The notes under the pieces were generated by a model. It did no database searches and was not told the origin of the DNA. It worked only from the letters and a program-made list of their open reading frames with translations. This document shows positions 12,665 through 24,396 of a stretch of 64,000 bases of DNA, piece by piece. Every line of letters starts with the position of its first letter. The stretch's first letter is position 1. Made by a program: the position numbers and the translations under genes. The stretch spans positions 1-64,000 of the forward strand of contig JASANG010000683.1 in the NCBI GenBank assembly GCA_030248215.1. Reading direction: 5' to 3'. The stretch is from Enoplolaimus lenunculus. Its lineage: Eukaryota > Nematoda > Enoplea > Enoplida > Thoracostomopsidae.

Positions 12665-13050
12665 GCTCATGTTATGGCAACCGTGATTACGGCTCAAAGT
12701 AAGGGAAATTGTGTATCGAATAATTGTTCGGGAAATCTACTGCAACAATGCCAAACATGACTTTTTGAAAACTGCCCAAAGAATAAGGCTTTACTGCTGA
12801 TTTTGCGCAAAATTAATGGTTTGGTGATATTTTGTAAATAATTGCAATTCGAAACAAAACAACAACAATGTATTTGCAATAGACAGACTGAATGATATAC
12901 AGATAGCCTACACAGCTCATTAATTGTCAAGATCAAACAGATTTGAAGGGATTTGTTTATTTTGAACATTAATTAGTAAGATTTCAACTTATTCGCTAGT
13001 TGCGGACATATTGCATAAAATCTTAATTTCAGCATATTTTTCTAAATAAC

Positions 13051-13588
13051 TGGTTAGAAACTAAACAAAAGATTTCGGGCAGGGTATTATTTCAAAAAGG
13101 TATCAGTTGTTGCGAACGTTTTTAGCTATGTTAGCGAACCATAAAACAATTAATATTGGCTTTTAGAAAATCCACCAGGTTTTTCAAATTGATGTGTCTG
13201 TTTTCTGCTTTGAGCCCGTATTCTCAAATGTGTGTAGCACCTATTACCAGTTGGTGATTGGGCTTGTAAACTTTCGAACTACGGTATGATGAGATTTAAA
13301 ATTAAGCACATTTATTGAATCCGATTAAGTCTACTTCTGTGCAAATTTTAAGATGTACAATTACAGCAGTTCATCAGTTTGAAAACCTATTACTAACTTG
13401 TGATAGGTGCTATTTACATTTGAGAATACCGGCCTTGGTTAGAAACTAAGCAGAAGATTAGGGCAGGGTATTATTTCAAAAACGTATCACTTGTTGCGAA
13501 AGCTTTTAACTATGTTAGCGAACGAGAAAACAATTAATATTGAGAAAATCCATCAGGTTTTTCAAATTCATGTGTCTGTTTTCTGCTT
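13051..13588. repeat. 160-bp direct duplication flanking an F9 MITE
   Basis: 13051-13210 and 13436-13588 share TTAGAAACTAA, GGGCAGGGTATTATTTCAAA, CTATGTTAGCGAAC and TGTGTCTGTTTTCTGCTT with scattered differences. Exactly between them lies the F9 element. Confidence 0.8.
13211..13435. mobile_element. F9 MITE
   Basis: The ends GAGCCCGTATTCTCAAATG and CATTTGAGAATACCGGCC are inverted and continue into TAGCACCTAT / ATAGGTGCTA. A second, worn piece of the family is at 53298-53345. Superfamily not assigned. Confidence 0.65.
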
Positions 13589-15056
13589 ATCCTGAAGTTT
13601 CAGGATATGTATAGACTCCTATTAAATTATGTTACGAAACGCTGAAAGGGCTATACAAATTCTACGCTAAACATATATCCTGTCCAACAACGGCTTAAGA
13701 TTTAGCAACGGACGCAGCGTAGTTTAACTGCAATAGGCCTTAAAACAGGCTCTGTAGTAGAAAGCAAAAAAACTTCATTGACATGGACCCATACTTTAGA
13801 TCTGAAGTTAATCATAAAAGTTCAATTTAATTTGAAAATCTATTTCTGTTTTGGTATTAGTTTCCTTTTAATATAAGAGACACACAGTGAGTTTTTTCCG
13901 CTGGTTGACCATGGATATAAAATATCAATCGATTTTCGTTGTTCGCTATGCGGCATGGCTTTGACGACTGCTCTGTGCTCTGTATTATATATGCGGTTTC
14001 TGAGTACGGATCTATTGAACTAAGGCGAATATGATGTTCAGTTCTTGAATTTAATATAAAAATAGCGGATACTCAAAGAAATCTGCATCAAAAACTGCTG
14101 TTAATTTAATGTAATTTGAGTCGGCGCCATCTGATTGGATTCAGACTGTGTAGAATTATTGCTTGTAGTTGCGTCTGGTGGCAGATTTCAGTTGTGACCA
14201 CAGGCAACGCAGAAATGTAGAAATATTTACAAATAACATGTGTGTTGTTTTACGTCTACTGGCATACATATTTAGGCTTAAATGCGTATATAATGTTTTT
14301 CAAACATAATTAAGAAAGTTTTAATGTTTAGAAACAAGGTTAGAAAATAGAATTTATTCCGCTTTGTGTATTGATTTGAACTTAATGCCACTTGTTCGTT
14401 TCATAAATGAATCGCTCGTCTAATTTTTGACAAATGTTTCCACTTTGAGGTCAGCTATTATGATAAACATGAAGTTTTATACCGGAACAACTGCATTCGT
14501 GGTAAAATGTGTGTTTTCAGACATGCAGTAATGAGTTGCAACGCATTTTCTGTGCGAAAAACTAATAGTACGGTGATGCGCGTTTAGACCGTGTATATCA
14601 GTTTTGTATATATGAGAAATAGCTGTATTCAACTTTTTCTGATCACAACATATTTTTTAGAACTTTCAAGTTTCAGGCCACTTACTCTGAACACTAGCAT
14701 ATTTTAGGGTTGCTACTGAAACCTAAGCCCTTTTTTCCAACAGAACTCAAGCTAAAATTTCGTGTTAAGATTTAAATAATATAATTGCGTTTGGCTTTTC
14801 GCTCGCTGAGGTTGAGAGTGTTTCTTTTCAGCATACATTATGCAGTCTTTTTTCCTCAGAAATTTCTAGAACCGCTACTAATCGAAGACGACTGATTTGA
14901 GCGGAGGCTTTTCTCCTTATGACCAACATTACGTTGAATAGAAGTATACGTGTGGATCTCCGGATATCTGCCAGATATTTAAATACATTTGTGCAAGAAA
15001 CATTATTATTTTGTAAATCTGCAGTTTTTCATTGATCAGCAACCTTATGTTGTGCA
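13589..15056. other. Intergenic, no gene recognised
   Basis: AT-rich, no family or coding similarity recognised. Confidence 0.4.
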
Positions 15057-15064
15057 CTAATTTT

Positions 15065-15140
15065 GGCCCATTTTGCTCTAAGGGGGAATTCGGGTTTCTG
15101 ATGGGTCTATAAACGACCCTTAGAGTAACATGGTTCGGCC
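15065..15140. mobile_element. F1 MITE lacking the TTAGGC core, 76 bp
   Basis: Starts GGCCCATTTTGCTCTAAGGG, keeps TTTCTGATGGGTCTATAAA, then ends TTAGAGTAACATGGTTCGGCC-like. Flanks CTAATTTT (15057-15064) and CTAATTGT (15141-15148) match at 7 of 8. It shows that ends alone, without telomere-like repeats, form a unit flanked by a target duplication. Confidence 0.75.
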
Positions 15141-15749
15141 CTAATTGTTATGCCATTTCTCTAAAGAAAGGTGAAACTTCTCTGGACAAATTTTCGAGCG
15201 CTAGTTTAACTAGGTATCTTACGCCATCAACAAAAAGTTATAGGTCCCGAATATGTATTTCTAAAAACTCTTCATTCATACTGCTTAAATACAAGGATAT
15301 TCGTTATTTTCAATAACGTTTTGCTAAAGTTTAGAAATTTATGCTTATTTCGATACCTATTTTAAAAAATGTTCTAAGAACAGTAGAAATAACAGGCTTA
15401 GATATGTTAAGCTTGACACTATTAACAAAAGACTCACGATGAGTGTAACTTTCCAATTTTTAAATCCATTGGGGTCGGCCTATGCAATGGTCTAGCGACA
15501 CTTCAAAAAGTATGACCTATTGCTTTCCAGATTTACTTAGCTAGATGCAAGATCCGCACGCATAAACCATGTCACTTTTAAATGGAAAATTTTTTGGAAA
15601 CCAACTGAAGCCTTTCTTGGCACTTTGAAAGAGCTAAAACGCATTATTGATCCATAGTCTGAATTTCAAAGCTATTAGCAGTTTGTTTAATAGTTTGTTG
15701 TTAAGATTGTTCATTGCTGGAAAATTTTTAATTTTTACAGTTATTGCGG

Positions 15750-16092
15750 ATCTAAGCAAACCGATAGTAAAAATAACGGAAACAGAAACCGGATATTAAA
15801 GTATAAATGTCTCAAACACTTCTTTTCTGCCAACAGGATTGTCATGCGCAAATATATTAACCGAACTTTGAAAAATTTTAAAAAATGGTGGATGTAACAA
15901 AATCAAAAACATTTTAATGAATTTCGAAATTTTTTTATTCTAGACAACAGTAGCATATCTGTAATAAAAAACGGCTAGATATATACGTCGTTTACAGGAA
16001 GTGTTGAACGTAAAACTAACCGAATTTCCTATATTTCAATAACGGAAACGGATATTGATTTTTACCGGAAACGAATATGTCGTTACACGCTG
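15750..16092. mobile_element. F3-like MITE, worn
   Basis: AAACCGATAGTAAAAATAAC and CGGAAACAGAAACCGGATAT on the left. CGGAAACGGATATTG and CGTTACACGCTG on the right. Same plan as 27186-27566; left boundary approximate. Confidence 0.55.
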
Positions 16093-16102
16093 CTGGGGCC
16101 TC

Positions 16103-18095
16103 GTACTCAATCGACTTGACAGATTCTATAACAACAAAAAAGTTGAAACTATTTAAAAGCGAAAGCGGTAATTTGGTTCTGAACATATCGGTTTACACAA
16201 AAAGTTTAAGTTCGTTTTCAAGAAAGTAATGCCGACAAGTAAATTTTTTTGAGATCGAAGTATTTGCAGGTTTGAAAAATGTTCGAGTTTTTACTGCATT
16301 TAGTTGCCTTGCCAGTGTTATTTTTGTGTCAAACGTAAGCAATATATTGGCTACGTGAAGCGTAATAACAATAAATTAGTTGAAATGTCAAATTTATTGG
16401 CGTTTCAAATTCTAATTTTTGTCAATAAATTTTATAGTTGTCTCAATTCCCGAATGACGTCTTGTTTACCATTTTCTTTGATGTCAATTTCGGAGTATTT
16501 TTCAACTGTATAAACATGTTAGCTTTACATCAACTTAGCACTAATGGAGGTAATAAGGGGGTGCGAAGCAGTGCACCCCAATCGGATCGAGCCGACGAAT
16601 TTTTTTCGCCGAATTTGTATGTTTCGGTCGGTGTTCTGAAAAAATGGCAAAGAAATTTGCGCTTCGCGCATATTAAATCAGCACTCTTTATGGTTGCCTG
16701 TTCAGCGTGTGATCAGCTGCTGGTTTTCAAACATTCCCCTGTTCAAATATAGGCTAACTGCAGATCTCTTCGGTTATCTCCCAGCCGACGTTTGCCCAAA
16801 CACGGTTCGACTTCAAAAATTGTTACATATTTGAGCTTCTCACATTCTCCCTCGTCATTCCACAACCAAATTTAAATTTTTCAAAAATTTGATTTTCTAT
16901 ACGGTCCTAAAGACCAAGGCCCCCCTTAAGACCTAAAAATTTTTTTTTGATAAAAAGTTACACAAATTATAAACCGTTCGACACAGACTGTGGAGCTGAG
17001 TCTAGTTATGTTTATTTTCCACTTTCCAACCTCTGCTTAACAAGTTATGGTCAAATAACTGATTTGGCGCCGTCCAAAATCGTTTGCAGCGCGTAAATCA
17101 CTTATTTGATCATTACTCGTTAGCCAGCCGTTTTGATTGCAGAAAACCTACAACAGACGAACTCAAATTCGCAAGCTGCATCGAATAGTATATAATTTGC
17201 CAAACGTTTTACAAAAAAATCCTGAGTGCCAAGAGGGACCTTGAGCGAAACCTTAAAAATCAAATTTTTCAAAAATTCCACTCCACGCTTATTTTTTTGA
17301 AAAGTTCGATTCTTTTAATGTCCCAATGGGACCTCCTTGGGACCCAAAAAGTTTTATTTTTAGGCAAATGCGATTTGGGAAAGGACAACGGATGAGACCC
17401 AAAACTTGGGCATGCGCTCCCCCGTGGGTTCTTTATATCACCGCCCCTGCTTAGCATATGCAGAGCAGGTGGTAACCAACTGTATTGACCCGAATAAAAA
17501 GGGGTATTCAGTGTAGTTTGAACTGCGCAATTTATGTATATTATTAAACGATGATAGGTATAAGGGCTTAGGTTATCACTATTAAGCTTAAACCTATAAA
17601 TCTGTGCCACTGACGTTCACTTTAGCAATTATTCTGGTTAATCATTTAAAAACCAAATAAATAAAATAATTGCACAATTGGTAAACATAAAACAAAAGTA
17701 GAATTATGGACACAATTTTTTGTATTGTTTAGTTTGTCAAATGCTGAGAAATTGCAGTTAGTGAGTGCCGTATGGCAACTTTAACAAACAGCTCTTAAAA
17801 GTATTACTGTTTAGCAGGTAACTTGTTAAGTTGTCCAAAAGTAAAATATAAAAATATGTTTATTCCTAAGCCTAAGCATAAGACTAAGCCTATGTTAAGC
17901 AAAAAATAGTCTAAAGCTTAAACTTAATCTATTCTAGTCCAACAGAAAAACGTTCCGCCCCTGATCTTTACATGGGCCATAAATTTGATAAAACGAAAAG
18001 AATCCAAATCAGACTTACAAAGTAGTACGGTATGGATGTTTTTACTACAGTTTCAAAAGACCTTCATAAGAAATTTTTACTGTTCGAATAAGCTA
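16103..18095. other. Intergenic with two GC-richer blocks and a half F1 copy
   Basis: 16540-16760 and 17330-17470 are less AT-rich but give no recognisable protein. 17861-17978 is the right half of an F1 subfamily copy ending TTTACATGGGCC. A scrap of F6 (GACCCGAATAAAAAGGGG) is at 17486-17505. Confidence 0.45.
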
Positions 18096-18103
18096 CTTAG
18101 GGT

Positions 18104-18396
18104 CACAAGCGGATCCAGAGAGAAGAGGGTAGCGTATGCCCCCAATCAGAACTTTTTGTGATAAAATGGTAACGTTCGTGCTATACAATTTTTTCCTCAG
18201 AAAATGTTTTGTAAGATTTGGTCCCTAATTTATCCCTCAGAAATTATTTTGTGATAAAATGATGTCTTTATATTTAACAATTTCCCCATCAGAAAATCTT
18301 TGGTGATAAAATGATAACGTCCCGACATTATAACTTTTGCCTGTCATAAAATTTGTCACCATGCGCCTCTGTCAGAATTTCCTGGATCCGTCGCTG
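18104..18396. mobile_element. F5 MITE (hAT-like), 293 bp
   Basis: Starts CACAAGCGGATCCAG, ends CTGGATCCGTCGCTG. Flanks CTTAGGGT (18096-18103) and CTTAGTGT (18397-18404) match at 7 of 8. The interior repeats TTTTGTGATAAAATG. Confidence 0.8.
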
Positions 18397-18792
18397 CTTA
18401 GTGTGGAAGGTTTTGGGGGACGATAGCTATCCATACTGTTTCAGGGCCCTTTGAATTACGGGGAGGTTCAAAGGGGCGATAGCCTTTGTGATTGTAATGT
18501 AAAAATGCACGCATGACACCGCTCAATAAATCCTAAGGGACTTGTTGTAGGGAGGCGGGACTAAACAAGCACCGTTTAGCAATGGTTCAAAATGATTGAT
18601 TTTAACAATCCTACTGCCACATGCATATGAGTTTAATTCAGGTGCGAGTCTTTATCTTCCTCTACTGATTCAACCCGGAAAATGTCTGCATATTCAATTT
18701 GTATACAAAATCCGATCACAGCTTTCTGTGAGTTGGCGGCGGTTTCTAGTTGCGTTCCGTCGAAATTCAAACTATATACAGCGTAAATACTG

Positions 18793-18930
18793 CACTGCCA
18801 AAAATGGTGAATTAAATTGACTCTCTCGGAAATAGGCCTTTCCTGAATACACAACCTGAGTCAAAATTCGACTTCGCCGGAGTCCAATTCGATTCACTGA
18901 TTCTCTCAGCGAGTCGAATTAACTCATTCC
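18793..18930. mobile_element. F2 MITE, left part
   Basis: CACTGCCAAAAATGGTGAAT, then CTCTCTCGGAAATAGGC and GAGTCAAAATTCGACTTCGC. The right arm is missing. Confidence 0.65.
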
Positions 18931-20277
18931 GTTATAATTAAGAATTATCGGGTGTTTTGTTTACTCTGAATCACTTTTAAACGCAAACTACAATAGTTCA
19001 AATGAGTTCATTGATCAATTAATCGTATACACGTAATGTAAACCTTTGAAATGCTTAAATGTGCAAATGTTTCAGACAATCTAAACATTAGGTTTTATTC
19101 CTTATACGATAATGGATTCGCAATGCCTTTTCATTTCACTTAGACACATTTTATCAAACAGACGCTGAGTGTATCTGCTGGATAACAATGGATAGCACTT
19201 AGAAAAGCTTTAATTATACTTAAAGCAGTACGGTGCTTCTGGCAAACTGTTCATATCAGATCGTACAGTTTTCCGGCGCTACGTGCGTGATTTAATTAAA
19301 GGGTTCATAATTTTGATGTAAGAATTGAAAATAGTAATTTTGTATGCTGTCCGCATTTAGCTTATAATTTCCAAGCAAAACCTTTCAGAAGCCAAGGTTT
19401 GAGTTGCAGTTGTCTCATTGAAATGGTTTAGATTATAAAAGTTAAATAACGAAAAAATATGTTATTGTGTTAACTGCTAAAATTATAAAATCGTTACCTT
19501 GAGCTGTGTTCGCAGCAACATCCGCTTGAAATATATTGCAAACCAAGGAGTAAATTACCATTAATTAAAATCATTACTGTTCACCCCGTAATGATGATCA
19601 CGTTAAATCAAAGAATTTCTGATTGTTTCTCAGTTTAATTGAATTTTGAATGTTTGTTGTGACAAGAGAAAATACTTACATTTTTTACGTTGAGTTGGTT
19701 AAATTTTGTGCTCCTTTCATTTGGTTATCGACACAAAATTAGCAAGCTGAAAGCGACTAAACTGCACCGTGTTTTCGAAGCGACCACTAACAAGAAATTT
19801 AATAATTTCGAACCGCATTTCTTGCGGCAAGTTTACAAAATTGTGACAAAGGTGAACCCACGATAGTCAATGAGCGATCATAGGAGTCTGTTTCCGAATC
19901 AGAGTTCGTTTGCGGATAGAGGTCATAAAGTAGCAAATATAGTTGATAAAAAGACACCAAAGCAGAAGAATGGCCTAAACTGTGCGAACATGCAACACAC
20001 GCGGACAACTCGCATAAATTTTCCTACATCCACGATAATATTAACAGAAAGGCCAATCAGCAAACATACTTGGAGCAGGTTAGTTCTGACAAAGAAAATA
20101 CAAAACGAAGGGTTTTGAATTCAACTAAGAAATAATGGTCCGTAACCGAATAACAGGGGGTACGCTCTGCAGAAGCAAAATATATCAGTCCCCTTTCTAT
20201 TCAGATCGGTGTGGTATTGCTTCTAGCTGCTGATTGTCATTGAGCTTATTTTTACGAAAACAAAAAGCACCGCGTGA
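18931..20277. other. Intergenic, no gene recognised
   Basis: AT-rich. An F6 scrap (CCGTAACCGAATAACAGGGG) is at 20142-20165. No coding similarity. Confidence 0.4.
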
Positions 20278-20285
20278 AGAACTCT

Positions 20286-20462
20286 GGCTCATGTTACTTT
20301 TAAGGCCGCCCCGGTTTTTGGTGGGTCTGTTAAAAAGTAGGCTTACATTCTAGACTTGCATACACTTAGGCTTAAGAATACGCTTTTGCAACGCTTAGTC
20401 TTTAGACGTAGGCTTAGGAATACACTTAAAATACTGTTACGGCCATAAAAGTAACATTGGCC
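20286..20462. mobile_element. F1 MITE with TTAGGC core
   Basis: Starts GGCTCATGTTACTTTTAAGG, ends AAAAGTAACATTGGCC. Perfect 8-bp duplication AGAACTCT at 20278-20285 and 20463-20470. Confidence 0.9.
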
Positions 20463-20694
20463 AGAACTCTGATGCGCTGAACGTAGTTTGCGTCAACACG
20501 GTGTTAAAACTGCGCATACCTCATTTGAAACTCAAATTATTTGTTCCTTTCTTAATCTTTCCACATGTTTATTCGCCGCATTTTTGTTCAATATGATCAG
20601 TGGACCTCAACCGGTGAATCCCACTATACATTTTCTGGATTCACCCTGTGCGAATCAGCAGTTTAGAAGCTTTTAGTTATAGCATTTTGTTTAA

Positions 20695-20785
20695 AGTGCT
20701 ATCTACACATGAATGTGATGCAAGCTTTTTGCAGCGAGACTTGTAGCTTTAATTGCAGCCGCAAGTTCTTTAAGTTTTAACAGAA
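20695..20785. mobile_element. F8 fragment
   Basis: AAGTGCTATCTACACATGAA then GCAAGCTTTTTGCAGCGAGA match the F8 left end; the right end is lost. Confidence 0.45.
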
Positions 20786-20881
20786 AAATATCATATCTCA
20801 ATATTATTTTGGGACAACAGACGAAAACGTTGCGTGGTTGCTGTTAAAATAATTAATAGTCAGATGATGGTTACTAACTCG

Positions 20882-21091
20882 GGCTCATGTAAAGATCAGG
20901 AGCGCAACGTTTTTCTGTGGGACTAAAAAAGAGTATTAAGCTTAAGGTTTAGACTAATTTTTTGCATGGCTTAGGCTTAGGCTTAGGCTTAGGAATATGC
21001 TCATTGTTACGCTTAGGTTCACGCTTGAGCTTAGGCTTAGGCTTAATAATATGCTTATAATAGTGTTCCGCCCTTGTTTTTCACATTGACC
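20882..21091. mobile_element. F1 subfamily (TGTAAAGATCAGG ends) with TTAGGC core
   Basis: Starts GGCTCATGTAAAGATCAGG, ends CCCTTGTTTTTCACATTGACC. Perfect 8-bp duplication CTAACTCG at 20874-20881 and 21092-21099. Core is GGCTTAGGCTTAGGCTTAGG. Related copies: 17861-17978, 46562-46779 and 61797-61982. Confidence 0.88.
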
Positions 21092-21382
21092 CTAACTCGT
21101 AATAATCTCGCAAGATGGAACGATTGCCATGTAGCGCATACGAAAAAAATAACTTCTACTTGTAGTATGTTGAATTCCTGTTGTCTTGCGTTTCGATATT
21201 CGTGCCGAAATAGCAACTTAACAAAGTGGTGTTTTTTGAATCTATTAATAGTCTCGGCATATATTGCATACTTTTACGATGAGACGACAGAAGTTTCTTT
21301 GTTGGGCAAACCAATATGACCCTTAAAAACACTGAAGGTAATTAAGTTCGTTAAAATATAGTTACTATTTCTCAGAATGTTG

Positions 21383-21518
21383 GGCCAATGTTACTTTTAG
21401 GGGCGTAACAGTAGGTTAAGCGCATTCCTAAGCCTAAACCTAAGCCTAAGCAAAAATGTAATCTAGAATCTAAACCTACTCTTTTCTACCAGAAACCTGG
21501 ACGCCCCTTAAAGTAACA
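21383..21518. mobile_element. F1 MITE, CCTAAG orientation, right end lost
   Basis: Starts GGCCAATGTTACTTTTAGGG; the right side stops at CCCTTAAAGTAACA without GGCC or a matching flank. Confidence 0.75.
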
Positions 21519-22525
21519 GTATAAATTTATTTCGTTTGCTGCGCGTAGGAATTAACCGATTTGTTTTGCTCTCAAAATTAATATATATGGTAAGAAAAAA
21601 TATTACAGGTTGGAGTTAGATTTTACGTTTAATGGTTAATCTCGATCATTCTTTTAATAGACCTGCGGTGTATTAAAAAGATTTGCACTGCAGAAGTGTT
21701 TTATCACTGTGCCAACATTGGCTATTTCATGCATTTAAACCAAACTTTTGATTGAAAGGTGTTATTTTATCGGAACTTGCGTTTTTGATAACAATTTAAG
21801 TTTTCAATAGCTTTGATGCAGGTTCGAGTTTGAAAATACGTCAAAAAATAGGATCAATACATTTAAAGATCTTAGGTTTTGAGAATTGAGATGAAGCTCA
21901 CAGTTATAGTGAAGGTTACTGTTGCTGGCAACGTTGACGAGCTTGGCAAATGGAAATTCTTATTGAAAACTTCAGCAAATGGTTCTGTTAGCGCAAATAT
22001 AATAACACACATCTCTACCTGTTTGTATTAGAATCCGTCATGGGACAAACTGCCAGTTTTGGGGCCTTTCACCTCACGTCTCCAACAAATGAGCAACCAA
22101 TGCGACAGACGTATTTTTGCATTTTATCACTTGAAAACTTTCATTTTTACGGCCCCACGACCTTAAGGCTTCCCAGATAATACGGGCGTTACGATCGAAA
22201 CTACAATTTTGTGAAACTTTTTTGCGTCGTTTTCTCGATTTCGAACGGAATCCCCAGCATAATTTTCTACTATTTCACTAGAAAACATATTAGGAGCTTC
22301 AAGTGAACAATTCGTATTGCAAAATTTTCAGCTCCATTCCACATTGCTAATTTAGCATACATCCAGAATTCCATTTGGTTTCACCACTGGTTCGGCTAAT
22401 ACATTTAATAGCGAGCGCAGAAAACCAGGGCATTCCGAGTTGCTGGATTGTTAGTTTGTAAACAAATGTGCACCTACAGAAACATACTAGAAATCATTTC
22501 TTTCGTTCGTTTGATTTAACGGATA
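21519..22525. other. Intergenic, no gene recognised
   Basis: Upstream of the 7TM gene. No promoter element or coding similarity I can defend. Confidence 0.4.
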
Positions 22526-22874
22526 CAGTGCAAAAAGTGAGTCAAATAGACTCTCTCCGAAATAGGCTCTACGGGACTACACGATGTATACTTAAATTGA
22601 AAAACTTCAGGGTCGTAGCAGCACCATAAACATATTTTAAATCCTAAGCGTAAGCCTAAGAGTAGACGAAAAATGAGGAATTTACGCCTTCCTCCCGGAA
22701 TAATTTTTTCAAGAATCGCGAGTCATTATTTTGGCGTTCGTACGCACGCGTGTAACCACATGGTACTCGCAAACGTTTATGCATGCACTTGCGCAGTCAA
22801 ATTTGACTCAGTTTGTGTAGTCTCGAAAAGCCTATTTCTTAAAGTGTCAATTTGACACACCATTGTCTGCAGTG
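22526..22874. mobile_element. F2 element with a foreign or longer interior, 349 bp
   Basis: The left arm CAGTGCAAAAAGTGAGTCAA, CTCTCTCCGAAATAGGCTC runs to about 22585. The right arm resumes near 22794 (GCAGTCAAATTTGACTCAGT) and ends CTGCAGTG. About 210 bp between them have no counterpart in the 218-bp copies and include a CCTAAGCGTAAGCCTAAG scrap. Confidence 0.6.
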
Positions 22875-23319
22875 TAATGTTTTTGCACACTTGCAAAAAC
22901 TACACCAAATTCAGGTCACTTCGCAACAACCTTTTTACGCCCTAAAACCATCCAATTGGTACAAGTTCAGCAGATTTGTTCAACCAAATTTTGCTTTAGA
23001 CTAATTATATATTTGAACGTAGCTTCGAAGAAACTACACGATGCCTCGGTGAACCACAAGGATGCTAGGCGGAACGCATTGGGGACTTCGTGAAATGAGA
23101 CTGAGGCAACAGGTTATTTGTATAGGAGGCTTGAATATATAACCTGGCGCCTGCATGTTGCGAAATTGTTTTATACAGATATTTTAACTTAAGTTATTTA
23201 AAATATATGAACCTTAAAAATAAGCGTTAATTCCACCACGGTCCTATTTTGTCCCGCACCGCCGACAGATATTCGTTTTGCCCGCTGCCTAAAACGAATC
23301 AAAACAACGAACTGCAATA
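22875..23319 (+). other. Upstream region of the 7TM gene
   Basis: 445 bp directly before the start codon, with AT-rich runs near 23185-23215 (TTATTTAAAATATATGAACC). A promoter is likely here, but no specific element can be assigned. Confidence 0.3.
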
Positions 23320-24333
23320 ATGCCAAATGCAAATGCATCGTTACTATTGGATGATGATAAAACACATCCAGCACTTGGTGCTGCAGTTGCAATTACAACA
23401 ACGTTCGCAATGTTGATCAATTTGTGCGTTCTAGGCTACATAATGCGGCGACGTCTTTATCGTAATTTTGTGTCAAATCATTTCATTGCACATTTACTTT
23501 TTACAAGTGTGCTGACTTGCGTGTATCCGCTTCCAGTGTTATCCTACGCTTTGTTCACTGGGACTGCACCGTTTGCAGGATCTGATCTTGGTTGTCGGTT
23601 TCATGCGTTTTTCTATTGCACCTTGTGGACAGTGGTCTATTTTATGATTGCCGTTATTGCTGGCATTCATTACATTACATTCGCTCGAATACATTATGAG
23701 CAACTGTTCGGTTTATCGCCAAGCCTGATTTGCGCGTTGGCATGGTTGGCAGCTGCTGCATTAGGTTTGCCATGTTTGACCAACGGCAGCATTATCCACT
23801 ACGATCCGTCTTATTATCAATGTATATGGATGAATGGGACGATGTCACATAAATTTTTGGCGTATATGCTTCTGCTTGGTGTACTAATCCCGGTCAGTTT
23901 GACATATTATGCGTATGTACGTATACTCGCAATTTTGTATCATTCACCAGTTGTTTTTGAAGCGCTCGGATTATTTCGTGCAAGATATTTGTTGTTTCTT
24001 CTGTTGCTGAACAATATAGTCCAAGTACCGTTCTATGTGTTTGTTGCGTACACATGGGCAATGGAAGATCGATATAATAACGAAATAGCGAATGTTGATG
24101 AATTAGCGAATAACTTACTTCCGCCGGTCCCTGATCCGCAATCAATTATTCGGCCACTGATGATGTTTATCGCTTTCACGCAAAGCCTAACGTCGGGCGC
24201 AATCTATGGCCCGTCGTTATTTTTAATTAAAGAAGAAGACATTGCATTGACACATCGGGCAAATCGGGCACCAGCACAAAACAGTGGACCAGATATTCCG
24301 GGATTGTCGGGCAAATTACTGCAGCATTTATAA
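23320..24333 (+). CDS. Intronless rhodopsin-like seven-transmembrane receptor, 337 residues
   Basis: Seven hydrophobic segments lie near residues 20-42, 53-78, 95-122, 133-153, 178-207, 220-247 and 276-303, with Cys92/Cys168 placed for the class A disulfide. Class A anchors kept are Asn34 (1.50), Trp142 (4.50), Pro191 (5.50), Pro237 (6.50) and Tyr296 (7.53). Anchors lost, counting from Cys92, are Asp2.50 (Ser63), DRY (Ile116-His117-Tyr118) and NPxxY (SGAIY, 292-296). There is no retinal lysine in TM7 (residue 7.43 is Phe286), so it is not an opsin. N-glycosylation sequons lie at Asn5, Asn155 and Asn172. The start is the first in-frame ATG with a plausible context (CAATAATGC). It is a single exon and convergent with RyR. 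Ligand and coupling are unknown; it may be a lineage-specific chemosensory or peptide-type receptor, or another divergent 7TM family. Confidence 0.82.
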   Translation: MPNANASLLLDDDKTHPALGAAVAITTTFAMLINLCVLGYIMRRRLYRNFVSNHFIAHLLFTSVLTCVYPLPVLSYALFTGTAPFAGSDLGCRFHAFFYCTLWTVVYFMIAVIAGIHYITFARIHYEQLFGLSPSLICALAWLAAAALGLPCLTNGSIIHYDPSYYQCIWMNGTMSHKFLAYMLLLGVLIPVSLTYYAYVRILAILYHSPVVFEALGLFRARYLLFLLLLNNIVQVPFYVFVAYTWAMEDRYNNEIANVDELANNLLPPVPDPQSIIRPLMMFIAFTQSLTSGAIYGPSLFLIKEEDIALTHRANRAPAQNSGPDIPGLSGKLLQHL

Positions 24334-24338
24334 ATAAA
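24333..24338 (+). terminator. Polyadenylation signal AATAAA overlapping the receptor stop codon
   Basis: AATAAA starts on the last A of the TAA stop of the 7TM gene, implying a 3' UTR of only some tens of bases before the F1 element at 24397. Confidence 0.55.
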
Positions 24339-24396
24339 ACAAAAAATGTTATGGTCCGGAGTTAATTTTTGATTGAAGTACTTACTATAAAACTGT

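Noticed and set aside
16438-16752. 104-codon plus frame in a GC-richer block
   Set aside because: No recognisable domain, no splice-supported neighbours, and mixed composition typical of intergenic repeat.
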